NCBI RefSeq assembly: GCF_963678635.1
Contig: NC_087069.1
Location: 48,873,892-48,937,891 of the forward strand
Reading direction: 5' to 3'
DNA length: 64,000 nucleotides
Origin: Symsagittifera roscoffensis
Taxonomy: Eukaryota; Xenacoelomorpha; Acoela; Convolutidae
The position numbers were made by a program, and so were the translations under genes. The notes under the pieces are model-generated. The model had not been told where the DNA came from, ran no database searches, and saw only the letters and a program-made list of their open reading frames with translations. Below are positions 43,197-56,301 of the stretch, piece by piece (position 1 is the first letter of the stretch; each line of letters starts with the position of its first letter).

Positions 43197-44082
43197 TGTA
43201 ACATTCGCCCAAATATCACACAGCGACGGAGCGTAGAAAAAGTACCTATTGACGACTGGCAGGCGTCAGTTACCTTAATTCCACTCGTTTTTCACCGTCT
43301 CGACCTTGCCAGTTGATTTTCTGGTCTGTCTAGGGCAAAGTAAAAAGTTACTATTTTTAGGCCATCAGTCAAACGACTTTTGATCAGCTTTCGTTTGCAT
43401 GCGAACACAACCACATAGCTGAGTCTCGGATCCTCAGACTACGTGATTGTCATTAAAAACACGGCTCGAACCACCTATTTCTATATGTTTTTGTGTGACA
43501 GTTTTATATTAAATCCATTGGAGATGGATTGACCTTTTCCTTTCTCTATCTACTCATGCTCTGAAATATTAAATAATAACGGTGTTTAATTCAGATCTAG
43601 GACATTACAGCAACTGTTATGGCTAGTTTACACAGTCCCTTCACATATAACAGTCTCTGGGGGACCAAGCCTCCGCTCCCGTGATTTTCTTGAGACAACA
43701 CTCTTATCTCCTATATTTCGTGTCCCGGGAGGGTTCCGTGGTATTTCTCTTCCCCCCACTGAAGCCTCCGTCTCCACAAATATCCGTCACTAAGGTCCTT
43801 ATCGTGTGTTATTGCCACGATAAGAGGCTCCGTAATTTTCTCGTCTCGGATACAACCGTTCGTCACAAAATATGGCGTCGTTCTGATTTTTCTCTATTTT
43901 ATTCAAAATGGCCGTCTTTTTTCTATTTCTCAGAAATGTTCTCCTTCAAATCGAAATTTTAAAAATCAAAATTCCAGAACATTCTGACCCTCCGTCGCAA
44001 CACTTTTCTGTTCGTAAGGCCTTTAGTCACTTTTTTTTCCGTCGCGGGAAGGTTATACTGTGTCATCCGGCGGAATGGCACA
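43197..44082 (-). repeat. 5' LTR of element 1
   Basis: 886 bp, the upstream LTR in the reading direction of the element. It is identical to 19648-20533 except at one base. A polyadenylation signal and TATA box could not be placed with confidence. Confidence 0.97.
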
Positions 44083-44100
44083 AAGAGAGGACAACTCGAG

Positions 44101-44653
44101 TGTCCTAATGGTCCATACGAAAACTTTGATTCTTGAGACAGAACTTGCTTCTGTTGTTAAAACTAATTAGCCTCAAATTTATTTAGTTATATTACTTAAT
44201 TCTCAAGCTGCTTATCTTTTAATTACTCCTCATACTCAAGTGCATCGACATGTGAGTTCTCAATTTAAATTTCTCGAGTGTATTTTATGATAGTTATGTT
44301 GAGATAAGGCGAGTTTTAGGTTGATCCATTTGAAATGGATCAAAGTTCCACTGTCCAATAAAAAGTAACTAAGCGGATTGTTCCGACCCGGTTTTTAACG
44401 GCGTTCATGTATTTTGGGTATTTCGAGACCTAAGTATGGGGACGTTCTTATTTCTAGAGTGTGGGGGGGGTATTTTGGTAGTGGCCTTTAAGCTGTAACG
44501 GGTTCTAGTCTCATATCGCAAGCGAACCGAATTGGCTCCGACCGTACTTGAGGTGGAAAAACCCAAGAGATAGTGTCCCTGACTCTTGAGCCAATGGTTA
44601 TAGGGCCTATTTTTCTTAAGCCTCATATGTGACTAAAGTAGGCGACTGTTACA
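44101..44653 (+). repeat. 5' LTR of element 2
   Basis: It begins TGTCCTAATGG and ends GGCGACTGTTACA. The right edge is fixed by likeness to the element 1 terminus and by the PBS 11 bases further on. The left edge is the first TGT after element 1 and is less sure. It contains the perfect palindrome GATCCATTT-G-AAATGGATC (44323-44341) and AATAAA at 44357-44362. The second half matches the solo LTR at 18959-19320 in inverted orientation. Confidence 0.75.
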
Positions 44654-44664
44654 TATTGTTTTTA

Positions 44665-44682
44665 TGGCGCTCTTGGGTGTTT
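44665..44682 (+). promoter_or_regulatory. Primer-binding site of element 2
   Basis: TGGCGCTCTTGGGTGTTT lies 11 bases after the LTR end. Its first 15 bases match the element 1 site with one difference, which supports use of the same tRNA. A perfect inverted B box (GAGTCGAACC) lies about 35 bases further on, near 44708. Confidence 0.65.
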
Positions 44683-47112
44683 TTACGACATCATGACTAC
44701 GGAGTCGAACCCACTTGACACAGCTCCGGGCTACATGCCCATTCTAGAGTACCGGTGGTACGGTTCAGCGGGAACGTGTAAACCTTCCGGTTGTACCGTG
44801 ATAGCTTTTTAAAGAAAACTCGAGAAAACTTCCTGGTACGCTCTCCGAACGAGGCTTAGCTAACCCAGTAAGGGGGGCAACTAGGGGGACAAAAACAAGA
44901 GAAGAAAGACAAAAAGCGAAACAAAAAACCAAAAAGAATAGAAAAAGGAACAAAAACCATAAAACGAAAAAAGACAGTGACTTTGACACCAGATTAGTTG
45001 GATCAAACCTTTATATTAATTAAATAGTATACCCATACTGTTTTATAAGACCGATCGTTTCGATCAATCCAGCAATTTAAACCAGTAACTTCAGTAAGGT
45101 GCCCGAGTGGGGGGCCTTGTTAAGGGTTTTCAGATAGATTGCAACCCAACCGGACCACTAGGAGACTTGATTGGAAGAGGTGACCAGTCGAGTGGGAAAG
45201 TGGTTCTGCTGTCAAGTGCGGAACAGAGACAACCAGCACAGGATCGCTACAAGAGGACGCACAGGGGTGTTCTCAAGTCGAGCAACGGGTATCGTTAGAA
45301 TCCACATTACATTATAGGAAATAAGTGTAAAATTGGATAAGCGGAGTCCCATTGTTTTGAGGAAGTTTTTACTCAAGCAGGCCTGGAAATAGGTCTACGG
45401 TTTTCTCTCGAGAGGTTTAGCACCCGGCGCTTATAAGAGGGGGGCTAAAGAGGGGGGAGGTTAGAAGGGGGCTGGTTAGGTTAGAGGTTGGCGGTTGTAA
45501 ATTGTAAAAAGGGGGGAGATTAGAGTAACTAATTAATCGACATCGTTGATTTAGTTACATTAGCTATTAAACACGCGTTGGTAATAATAAGTGGATATCC
45601 AAAATTAACTCGAGTTAAGACAGGTACGCTGGTTGGATTGGTAGGAGGGAACGGATATAAACAGTTTTTGTGATACCCCATAAGATCGCTAGTGGGGGGA
45701 GGAAGACGCGTGGCAATTAGGTACCAGACATTTTTTGGATAAAAGGTTGACATTCGTCACCTTTGAATTTTAGGTGGGTTCATCTTTCTGTTTTTATTAT
45801 TTTTCTTGCTTAGATTTTTTTTTGCATTTTGGTGAGGATTTGTGTTTGGTTTTTACACAAACAGGTGATCACAAGATACCTGCGCACAAGTTTTGGCTTT
45901 CAATTGCTGGGAACATTGAAAAAGAGGTAACTAAAAAAGGGGGGTCAGCATTTGGCCATCAAGAGAGGGTTTTTGGGAAAATTTTCACTAGAGCTTGAGT
46001 GGTTGTACAAGGTACAGTGAACCAAGAAGTCCCCATAACGAAGAAGAAAGAGATCCGATATCCAGACACTCAGTGACGAGTCTTGGGACAGTACCGAAGA
46101 AGTCTTGGGACATTGCAGTCTGGGGACAGTCTTAGGGCAACACAGTCTAGGGACAGTACAGCCTTGGGGCAGTCTTGGACCAGAGCAGTCTTGGTACGGA
46201 ACAGTCTTGGGCCATAGGTCTTGGGACGTTAGTCTTGGAACGTTGGTCTTGGGACATTGGTCTTGGGACGTTAGTCTTGGACCAGAGCAGTCTTGGTACG
46301 GAACAGTCTTGGGCCATAGGTCTTGGGACGTTAGTCTTGGGACGTTGGTCTTGGGATATTGGTCTTGGGACGTTGGTCTTGGGCCATTGGTCTTGGGACG
46401 TTAGTCTTGGGACGTTGGTCTTGAGCTATTGGTCTTGGGACGTTAGTCTTGGGACGTTGGTCTTGGGCCATTGGTCTTGGGACATTGGTCTTGGGACGTT
46501 GGTCTTGGGACGTTGGTCTTGGGCCATTAGTCTTGGGACGTTAGTCTTGGGACGTTGGTCTTGGGCCATTGGTCTTGGGACGTTAGTCTTGGGACGTTGG
46601 TCTTGGACCATTGGTCTTGGGACATTGGTCTTGGGACGTTGGTCTTGGGCCATTGGTCTTGGGACGTTAGTCTTGGGACGTTGGTCTTGGGCCATTAGTC
46701 TTGGGACGTTGGTCTTGGGACGTTGGTCTTGGGCCATTGGTCTTGGGACGTTAGTCTTGGGACGTTGGTCTTGGGCCATTAGTCTTGGGACGTTGGTCTT
46801 GGGACGTTGGTCTTGGGCCATTAGTCTGAGGATACCAACAAGAAGTACTGGGACAGCACTGAATAGTCTTGGGACGTTAGAGGGAAGGTCTTGGAACAGC
46901 ATTAGGAAGGGGGTACTGCAAAAATAATAAGTTAGGTTGAAGTAACCAATTATAACAACACATTCCCTACCCTAACCTAAGACATAAAAGTTTTCGAGAG
47001 ATTAAGAAAAATTGTTCTTAGCGAATTTTCAGTTTCCTTTTTCTTAGAGTTTTTAACCTTAGAATAGAAATTTTGTAGATAATAATACTGTAAATAATAA
47101 CAATTGTAAATA
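44683..47112 (+). other. Leader region of element 2
   Basis: About 2.4 kb between PBS and gag. Apart from the minisatellite listed next it has G-rich stretches at 45430-45520 and no supported ORF. It shows no clear similarity to the element 1 leader, although both are long and carry family-specific short repeats. Confidence 0.7.
46085..46880 (+). repeat. 14-bp minisatellite in the element 2 leader
   Basis: Units of the type GTCTTGGGACGTTG and GTCTTGGGCCATTG repeat for about 650-800 bp, often grouped in threes as a 42-bp higher-order unit. Because 42 is a multiple of three, both strands show long open frames (up to 250 codons) with 14-residue periodic products. These are effects of the repeat and not evidence of a gene. 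The array ends about 230 bp before gag. Confidence 0.9.
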
Positions 47113-50100
47113 ATGAGGCGGAGCAGGGTACCGGTGGCTGAAAAAAGATCTACTGAAGCAAAGACAAAGTACAATTCGTTGCTGCGCAAAACAACACCAA
47201 TGGGTCCGAAGATAATAAAGAAGAACTTTTCAGTTAATATGGTCAGCACAAGGAGTACAAAGGAGAACAGAGCAAAAGAGGGCACGGAAGGGGTACGAGT
47301 GGAACCCACCATCGAGATTGAGCTGGAGACACCTGATCAAAGTGTGGATGATTCAGGGAAAATGGCTACGGAGTCAACTCCAATGCCCAATGCAGAAGAA
47401 CCAAACCCGAAACCCATAGAGTTCTCACCAATAGACAATGTGGAAGATGTAATAGGCAACACCGAAGAAACGGTGAAAGAAGACTCTCAAGTGAAAAAGA
47501 CATCTTTTACTGAAAAGTTTGCGATGATGATCGGAATGAAAACGAAAGAAAACATGACTGAAGAACCAAAAGCTGAAAAAGCACGAATATTTGGTACAGT
47601 GAGCACGAAGACGACAGAAGCCAATCCAAAGGAAGACCAAATTAAAGCCGGAGCTACGGCCGGAGACAGACAGACGGCTAACCATGAAGAGGCTACTCTT
47701 GAGTTAGGTGATTTGATGGCGAATCTGAATCAGATCGACAAGAAACTGAAGCACAGTGAGGAAGACAGAGAAGTGATAAGAAAGGAATTAAGATACAACA
47801 AACACGAGTATCTGGATAGTTATTTTAACCTGGCTAAGGCAACAGACGAGAGACTCAAGCAGATGTCAGATAAGGTAGAAGCCACCAATGAAGAACGAGA
47901 CAAGAACATAAAAAAAGATATGCAGCAGTTGAAAAACCGATATGATGATGTCAACAGCCAATTAGGCAGCCTGGAAAAGAGAATGGACACAATGAGCAGG
48001 AGTCAAGCCGAGAGTTCATGTGCAATACAGGCGAAATTGGATGCAATCTTGAGAAATTCTACCACACAAGAGAGACCGGCAGCGGATCGCACGCAAGGCA
48101 CCAGAGTTGACTTTGTGGAACCACAAAGGAACAAACGGCAATCGACACCGTTGTCCTTAACCCGGGATACGGTGAGCATAGCACCAACAGCTGCTAAAAC
48201 AATCATGAAGAGTGGAACGTCGAATACAACGACTGGCCCGGGGGACTCAACAGCTAACAGCAACGCAGGTCCGGATGCTATGACGTGGGTAAGCACGTGG
48301 GAGATGATGAACAAAACTCTAGAGGCCTTTGCCACGAGGAACAATGAATCGAATGATAGAAGAGAGGGAAAATCCAGGAAAACATTCAAAAAACCTAAAG
48401 AATTCAAGGATGACTCTGATGGATGCATTGATACTTGGGTGGAAGTGATGAGACTACACCTAGAGCAGGATAACTTGAACGATGAAAGACAAGCATGCAC
48501 AGCCATACTCAGCAATTTAGAAGGCACGGCATTAAAATGCGTGGTCGCGAAGAAAGAAGAAGAACGCGATACCGCGGACAAAATCTTTGAAATACTGTTG
48601 AATAGATTCGGCTCAGGCATGAAGGGTCATCAAGCGATGATGCGATTTGAAAAAAGGAGACAGAGAGATGACGAATCGATAGACAGATTCCTAGATGATC
48701 TCTAGAGCTTGAGAAGAAGGAGTGACCCAGAAGAATCTACAAATAGAAGAAATTTCAGCATAGCATCAAAGTTCATCGATGGGGTAAAGAGTGATGACTT
48801 GAGAACGATGTTAGCAATGTACTACACATTGTCGAAAGATAGTGCGCCAACTCCAGAAGAGATGAGGCAGAAATCAAGAGAATACATGCTGATGAAACCC
48901 AAGAAATACTCGTACTCAGACAGCAGGAACACCCAAGGGGGGAGTCAGCCACAGAGGTCGTCATGGTACAAGCCCAGAGATGACATGGACAAACGCAGGT
49001 CGTGTGCTAACTGCGGGTCAGTTGATCATCACGTGGCGGGTTGCACGACATACAAACAGGGTATGAAGAGTTTGGGATATGCACCTGATGAGGAGGATAT
49101 GAGTCAGATGGAAGAACACGAGTTCTATAGCGGCTTGATCACCAAAATAGGTGCAAGATGCTTCTTCTGCAACCAAGAGGGGCACTTCAGGATGGACTGT
49201 CCGTTGTTTTGGGAAGCGGTCAAGAATCAGAGCCACCCGAAACACAAGTTGGCGCTGGCAGCGGTGCAGAACCAGAGAAACAGACAAGGTGAATTTGAGA
49301 CGAAGAAACTTGAGGGACCAAATGTAGAGCTACCAACGAAAACAATGAAAACTGTAACACAATGTGGTAGTGCAGCAGAAGCCACGGCGAAGAAAGCCTC
49401 AGAATTAGATTACGAGAGAGCGGCAGCGGAGGCCATCAACAAAGTGAAGCAGGATCTGGCAGCGAAAGAAATAGAACAACGACTAAAGCAGGAGATCGAA
49501 AAACAAAATTTCAACGAAGCATTAACTGGATCGAAGCCAGCACCAGAGGCTGTATCGGGCTCGACAAAGACTGGAAATTGTAACACTGTAAAGATGGTGA
49601 CAGGAAAACTATTCGGCATATCAAAAATCGGGGCTAGAATAATGTCGATAACCACAGTGGGCGGCCATGAGGTAACCAGAAACTTGAGCGAACCGAGTGA
49701 CCAGACAATAATGCACATTGATGTGTACGCATATTATTTGAGTTTAATAAGCCCACAAACGACTTCTAGAGCTTTGAGAGCACTACTCACGCGAGGGGGT
49801 AGCAAGTCGGTACGTGTGGATAACAGATACACAGAAGCTTACGGTCCACATGAGGTGATGTTAAATATAGATGGAATAAACATCTATACCAAAACGATGA
49901 TAACATGTGATGAGGATCTAAATGGGCAAATCTACGTAGGAAAAGAAGAGTTAAAGGTGAGATCGATTGGACACTGCGCCATGCTCGAAGAGGATGCGAT
50001 GCACATCGGGACAGAGGCAGATGTGACAGGGCATGTGCTAGACATAAGTGGAAAGAAGACTCAGTTACGTGGGTTACTCGATACGGGAGCAGTCTTGAGT

Positions 50101-53100
50101 GTTATACCAATCGAAACTTGGGAACGAATGGGCTTCAGCAAAGATGACTTGATAGATTCGAGAATACGGTTGTCGGCGGCGAACAAGGGGGCCCTGCGCG
50201 TGTTGGGCAGAACGCCGATAATAGCGCTCAATCTGGGGGAACGTAACCTGTGGATGAGTTTTCTTGTAGTAGAAAACCTAGATGAGTCAGACCAATTTAT
50301 TTTAGGCAGAGACTTCATCAGGAACTTTGATGTAGCGATTGATCTAAACAACGCAATGTTCAGGATACGGAACCCGGATAGGAGGTACGCAATCAAACCG
50401 GTAAATTTAATAATGGCAAATGAGAACAAAGCACCGGTATTCTTGAGTAGGAGGGTGAGGCTAAAAGCGAATGAAGCGGCAATCGTAGGCTTACGGATGA
50501 AAAATTACAATGAATTAAGCGACAATAAGCAAGTGTGTATAGTCCCGAATCCCAACAGTCAAAGTGCTGCTGTTTTAGGAAGATCCTTCTCGATAACGAA
50601 GAGCGGCCTATGCGTCAGTGTCTTGTTGAATACTCTTGATATACCGATCACGATACAGAGAGGGAGGAAACTGGGATATGCAATACCGGTTAAAACCCGA
50701 TATGAAATGACTGAAAACTTAAAACAGAATGAAGTCATTGATTGTCCCGATCATAGGGACAAAATTTGTATCTTGAGACGATTACAAGAAATAAAATATT
50801 CATCAAGTCTTGTTAAATCACTTAAGTCAGAGACGGATGATGGACTGTCGAGCTGTTCGAACTTTCCAGAGCGGCCCACACTAGATGAAATGCAAATTGA
50901 TAAACCGGTTCTCCCGGAGATTGAACATTTGAGGGGTAAACTGACGGACGAACAGCTCGAGGCCATCAAGGACGTACTAGATCGGAACGAAGAAGTTTTT
51001 TCGAAGCACAAGGCGGATATCGGGTGTTGTAATTTCGTTGAGCATGAAATAGAACTTGAGCGGAATGCAGTACCGCACAGGGAGGGGGCGAGGCGTATGA
51101 CCCCACATAAATCGGATGCTTGCAGAAAAGAGATCGAAACGTTGCTAGAGTATGACATGATAGAACCATCCAGATCACCGTGGGCGTGTGGAGTAGTGAT
51201 GGCTAAAAAGAAAGGCGACCAATTGAGGTTTTGTTGCGACTTTCGATACCTGAACTCCGTCACGGTGAAGGATGCCTATCCCATACCTAGGATTGATGAG
51301 AGCCTCTCGAAGTTAGGTGATGCAAAATTTTTTACGACTCTTGATTTAGGCTCGGCCTTTTGGCAGGTACCACTACGGAAGCAGGACAGGGACAAGACAG
51401 GGTTTGCCTGCGAGTTGGGTCTGTTTCAATGGAAACGGATGCCGTTTGGACTTTGCAATGCTACGGCCACGTTTCAACGATTGATGGCGCACGCGCTGAT
51501 AGGCGTAACGAAGAAGTATGGCAATCTGGTAATGTGCTACGTGGATGACGTGGTAATAGCAACGCCAACATTGGAGGACCACATCGAGAGACTAGACGAG
51601 GTGTTCGCGTGCATGAAAAGATCGGGGCTAAAGTGCAAACCACCAAAGTGTGAGATACTCAAGGACTCAATTAAATACGTGGGCAGGATGGTAGACAAGC
51701 ATGGCATCAGACCTGATCCAGACGCTGTGGAGGCAGTCCTAACCTGGAAGTCACCGAAGACGGAACACCAGTTGATGAGCTTCTTGGGCTTCGCTAACTA
51801 CTACAGAGAGTTCATCAAAGGCTACGCGGATAAGGTATACCCGATGCAACAATTAATGAGACACAAGGGCAAAAAGTTCACGTGGAACAATGCAGCAGAA
51901 GAGTCATTCCAGAGAATAAAGAAAGAGCTATGCGAAGCACCAGTACTAGGTATGCCGACTGAAAAGGGGATGTATGTGCTGGACACGGATGCATCGGTAG
52001 TCGCGATATCAGGAATTCTCCATCAGGAACAAGAATGGAATGGGAGGACAGTCTTGAGACCAATAGCGTACGGGAGCAAAGTCCTAAGCGACACAGAAAT
52101 GAAGTACAGAGCACCGAAGGCAGAGATTTTCGCAGTGGTCACCTTTGTCGAGAAGTACAGGGCGTACCTGGGCAGTGAGCCATTCAAGTTGCGAGTCGAC
52201 AACCGGGCATTAAGCTGGCTGCAGACGTACTCGATGGACCAGAGTTTAATCGGGAGGTGGATAGTTCGCCTAGACGGATACAACATGATAATCGAGCATA
52301 GAACACGAGACAAACATCAAAATGCCGACAGCTTGAGCAAGATGACGGAGTTCTACGAGAGACAAGAGTAAAGAGAGGCGGACAGACCTGAGATCAAAGA
52401 TGGCTTCTCCTTCATGGACAAAGAAACGTACGACAGTCTTCCACTCATGAGATGGCTAGACAAATCAGGCAAGCCGATTGAAGATCATCCGGAATTACCT
52501 AAAGAACACCTAGAAAAGACCATCTTGAAGAAAAACAGAAGGGTTCCGATAGAGATTATGCTCAGGTCCAAGATCGTGAGGGAAACACTCAAGGCAAAAG
52601 GTTACGATCTCGACCAGATAGAAGCGGGAACTGCTAGAATAAATGAAGACTTAATGAGGCTGCTTGAGAAACTATCAGATGACAAACCCGTGGTCCCAGA
52701 GAAGGGTCAAGAAGAACCAGAGGTCACCATACTTCGGAAACAAGAGACAGCGATCAAGACTGACTCCTCAACAGGGAACGTCGCTGAAAGCAAGGACGTC
52801 GTGCGGTCACTAGTTGACAAAATCCCCGAAGACATTCTGGAGCAGACCAAGGTAAGGAAAAAGAAAGTGGCGTTCAAAGAAGAGGCTGAACACCTGGGAC
52901 TAAGTCATGAGTCCGGGGAGTGGTCCAGGTTCATGGAAGAAGAAGAAACCGGAGAAGGAAAATTGTCCGGGGAGCGTGAGGAATGGAATGAAGACTCGGA
53001 TGAGAGTAGCGAAGACCAGGACAGCCTTTGCATGATACTAGCGGAAGAGAAGACGAGGCACCACGACAGGGAGTTACAAACGGACCCTTCTTCAGGAACG

Positions 53101-55823
53101 TACAATTTGGACATACAAGAAGTAAGAGGTGGTGAAGAACTTGAGAAAATTGCGGTTTCAAGGAAGCCATTCAGGGAACTATCATGCAACTCGAACGTCA
53201 GAACGAATCTGGTGCCAGAAGACGATATGAGAATCGTGAAAAGGATCATATGCGTAAAGCTAAGTGATGACATCCACAACCCTGGTGAGATGAATGGACA
53301 GATCATGGCGCTAAAGGAGCATGTCAAGGCGAGATATAGGCTGTCAGACCTAATAAGAGCCCAGAAGAATGACAAAATGACAAGCAACCTCTCCAAATGG
53401 ATCCAGTCAGGGATCAAGGAGAAGGGGGAACTTGAGGAAGACAGCTACAAGATCTTGAGCCAGTTCTACAAAGAGAAGAAAGACTTACTCTATCACACAG
53501 CTGATGGAGAGGTAGCGTGTAAGAGGAGAGATGAGGAAAAGATACTACACAAGCACAACCTCATCATACTGCCACAATTGTATCAAACGGAGGTGCTTTT
53601 CAGATCACACGACCAGATGGGACACCAGGGGATAGACAAAGTGCAACAAAGGATACTTCATAGGTTTGATTGGCCGGGAATGAGAAAAGCTTGCGAGAGA
53701 TGGGTGAATGCCTGCCTAGCATGCCTTCAGGTAAAAGACCCAAGGAAGATGAAGTTTCCCCTCAAGTCTGTCGAGAGTTCAGAATTCAATGAAGTAGTGC
53801 AAATTCTGCCTCGGCCGAAGAGACGTGTGATCATCTGATAACACATTGGATATCGCGGAATGGTTGCCCAATGACTTTTCAGTCGGACAACGGCAAAGCC
53901 TTTGTGGGGGACTTGACTGAAGAATTGATGAAGAGATCGCACATTGCCCAAGCACACTCGACGACTTATCACCCACAGACGAATGGTTTGGTAGAGAGAC
54001 AGAACAGGACACTGGTCAACATGTTAAGGGTGTACTGCTCAAGATACATGACGGATTGGGACAAATAACTGCCACAGGTAGTAGGAGCCTACAACAGTAC
54101 TCAGCACTCAACGACGGGCATCAGTTCTTTCATGATGTTGACGGGCAGGGAGAGGGCAATGCCTCTAACATTTTTCTACCTGGAATACGAGGGGAAAAGG
54201 ACGTCGCCTCAAGCATATGTGAAGGAAGCAATCAAAAGACAGCAAGAGCTAAATGAGCTATGCAGGAGGAATACGGCGCAAGCGCAAATGAGACAACGCA
54301 AGAAATACGACGAAAAGATATTGCAAGCAAAGCCATATGAAGTGGGCCAGTACGTGTGGGTCTTTCAAAATGTCATACCACCCAAGGGGACGAAGAAACT
54401 ACTCAAGAAGTGGAGGGGACCATTCATGATAACGGAAGTACACCAAAAAGGACGGTTCTACCGCTTGAGTACTGGACGAGCAGCACATTACGAAAATCTG
54501 AAGCCTCACGTCCCGTCCCCAGAAGACTGGTGCCTGCCGAAAGACATGGAAGGTCTCGAGTACCTGGTGGTGGAGCCTGCGTGTGAAGTAAATGAAAAGG
54601 GCACCAGAGAGAAAAATGATAGCGATGAAAACTTGAGCTTGGACGACAATGAGAAGATAGAGGTGGATTCTGAAGCAGGATCGTTTGCAGAAGAGGACTG
54701 GAACGACCCGGAGCAAGATGAGGTGCCGAAGTGGATTAAGCCAGATCGACCAATACCACCGGGAACCAGAACTGGCAATCGTAAACGGACCGGTATGAGG
54801 TACAACAGGTACGGGGATGACTTCCTGATTGACAAGATACAGCCAGACAAGTTGGGCGAGGAACTACTGAGTGCAGGTGAACTGGAAGCCGAAGAGGAAT
54901 GGCAGGTCATCAACGATGGTGGGCACTATCCGCAGGAAGACTACTCGACACCGGAATTGGAGACGGACCTCGAACAAAGTGAGATAGAGAGGAGGGAGAA
55001 TACGAACTTAAGGATACTAGAATGGATGCGCGATGTCAAGAGCGAAAACCACGAATGACAGAGCATTCAACAAGTCGACATGTCATCGGAAAAATACACG
55101 AAGACGGAAGACCCTCTCTTCGGCTGGACGGCAACAGACAGACCACTAGACATTCCGCCGGACAATTCAGAAACGACACCATCGACGGGGACGTCGATAA
55201 ATATTTTTGTCCGGGGAGTGGGGGTAGGACTTACCCACACCGAAAGTTTGATGATTAAGAAGCTCAAGGAAATAAGAGAAACAAGCGAATTGGAACTGGA
55301 ACAGGAAGACCCAGAGCCTACCATAGGACGGAATTTTAAAACGAAATTTGAAATACCAAATGTGTACTCGGAAAACATCATGATAACGGATAGCGACTTC
55401 ATCCTGTCAGACAGGACTAGCGCGATCTGCAACACGGCAGATATGAGTTTCAAGTCAAGACTGGAAGCTGACTTCAAGAGAGAGTACCAGAACGTGGAGT
55501 TTCTGTTCAGACAGAGACCAAGACTGGGAGGGATAGCAGCGCTTCCACCATCAGTAGCACAAGTCCCGGGGAAATACCTGTGCTTCCTAGTAAAGAGAGT
55601 CAATGACAGGAACACAATTGATCCCGAACACGTGATGTTGGCACTAACAAGACTACGAGACTTCATGATTGAAAGAGGGATAACAGAGGTCTCAATGCCG
55701 GTGTATGACCCAAACAGGGGTAAACTGAGCCCAAGGGAATTATACGCTATCCTACATGTAGTCTTCGCAGAAACCGAGATAATGGTGTACCTTCATAAAA
55801 AGTATTACTTGAGCATCGCCTGA
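47113..55823 (+). mobile_element. gag-pol region of element 2 with macrodomain (broken)
   Basis: The parts follow the same order as in element 1. They are the gag core (about 48370-48860), two CX2CX4HX4C zinc knuckles (48995-49205), protease with LLDTGA (near 50080), reverse transcriptase with YVDD (near 51540), RNase H (about 51970-52350), integrase zinc-binding domain (53590-53740), integrase core remnants (about 53800-54150), a GPY/F-like KKWRGPF (near 54410), an acidic linker and the macrodomain (about 55370-55820). The N-terminal part of gag differs from element 1 and has a helical segment near 47760-47990. The region is broken at about five places. Confidence 0.85.
55181..55224 (+). promoter_or_regulatory. 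Central polypurine-tract-like copy in element 2
   Basis: ATCGAC-GGGGAC-GTCGAT followed by an A/T stretch and TTGTCCGGGGAGTGGGGG. It is almost identical to the central copy of element 1 and similar to the element 1 3' polypurine region. It sits at the same place in the coding map, just before the macrodomain. Confidence 0.6.
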
Positions 55824-56301
55824 GTCGGATACACGGGGGTCTCGAGCCGGGTGTGAAGGAGGAATCTTGAGCTAGGTACTGGGGTACAGAACAGATGAGG
55901 GATCTTAGGGGTGATTGGCATGACAATTATTATTTTAAATGATTGATGGTGCTAAAACAGAAAATGTATCTGCATGTTTTTAGAAAATTTCAATTGAACT
56001 ATTTTAGTAGGGCGAAGAGGAAAGGGTTTTTAATCATAAAAGTAATGGGGTTTTCTGGTTAGGGACACAGCTTGTCAGTCTAAAAAATCAGGTGTTATTT
56101 TCAGATTGATTTGTTGAACTCACATTGACTACTCATCTATATCCAATTGAAGGAAGAAAACGATATCTCAAAAAGACAACTCAAGCTGCTCAAGTAAAAC
56201 TCAAGTTGCTCAGGTAAAACTCAAGTTGCTCAGGAAAAACTCAAGTTGCTCAGGTAAAACTCAAGTTGCTAATTCTCAAGGACTCAATTGAAAACACAGA
56301 A
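55824..56301 (+). other. Spacer before the accessory block of element 2
   Basis: Non-coding, more AT-rich than its surroundings, and in the same map position as 30213-30576 of element 1. It contains a 20-bp tandem repeat at 56181-56270 (4.5 units of TCAAGTTGCTCAGGTAAAAC with small changes) that ends about 30 bp before the next ORF. It could hold a promoter or splice acceptor for the accessory ORFs. Confidence 0.6.

Larger units (their letters stand above)
19648..44082 (-). mobile_element. Element 1: giant Ty3/gypsy-type LTR retrotransposon (24.4 kb), young, nearly whole
   Basis: Two 886-bp direct repeats beginning TGTAACATTCG and ending GGAATGGCACA on the plus strand frame the element, which reads on the minus strand. 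By eye the two LTRs differ at one base, so insertion is very recent. In order it carries 5' LTR, PBS, a 3.1-kb leader, gag-pol, a macrodomain, a small helical ORF, a 2781-residue accessory protein, a polypurine tract and 3' LTR. I see about one interruption in all this coding DNA, so it looks nearly whole. Gypsy affiliation rests on the order protease, RT, RNase H, integrase and on the reverse-transcriptase motifs. It sits between a solo LTR and element 2. No clear target-site duplication is visible. Confidence 0.95.

Noticed and set aside
46175-46927. 250-codon ORF on the plus strand and a 158-codon ORF opposite it
   Set aside because: Both are products of the 14-bp minisatellite, whose 42-bp period keeps frames open on either strand. 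The repeated residues show no protein logic.
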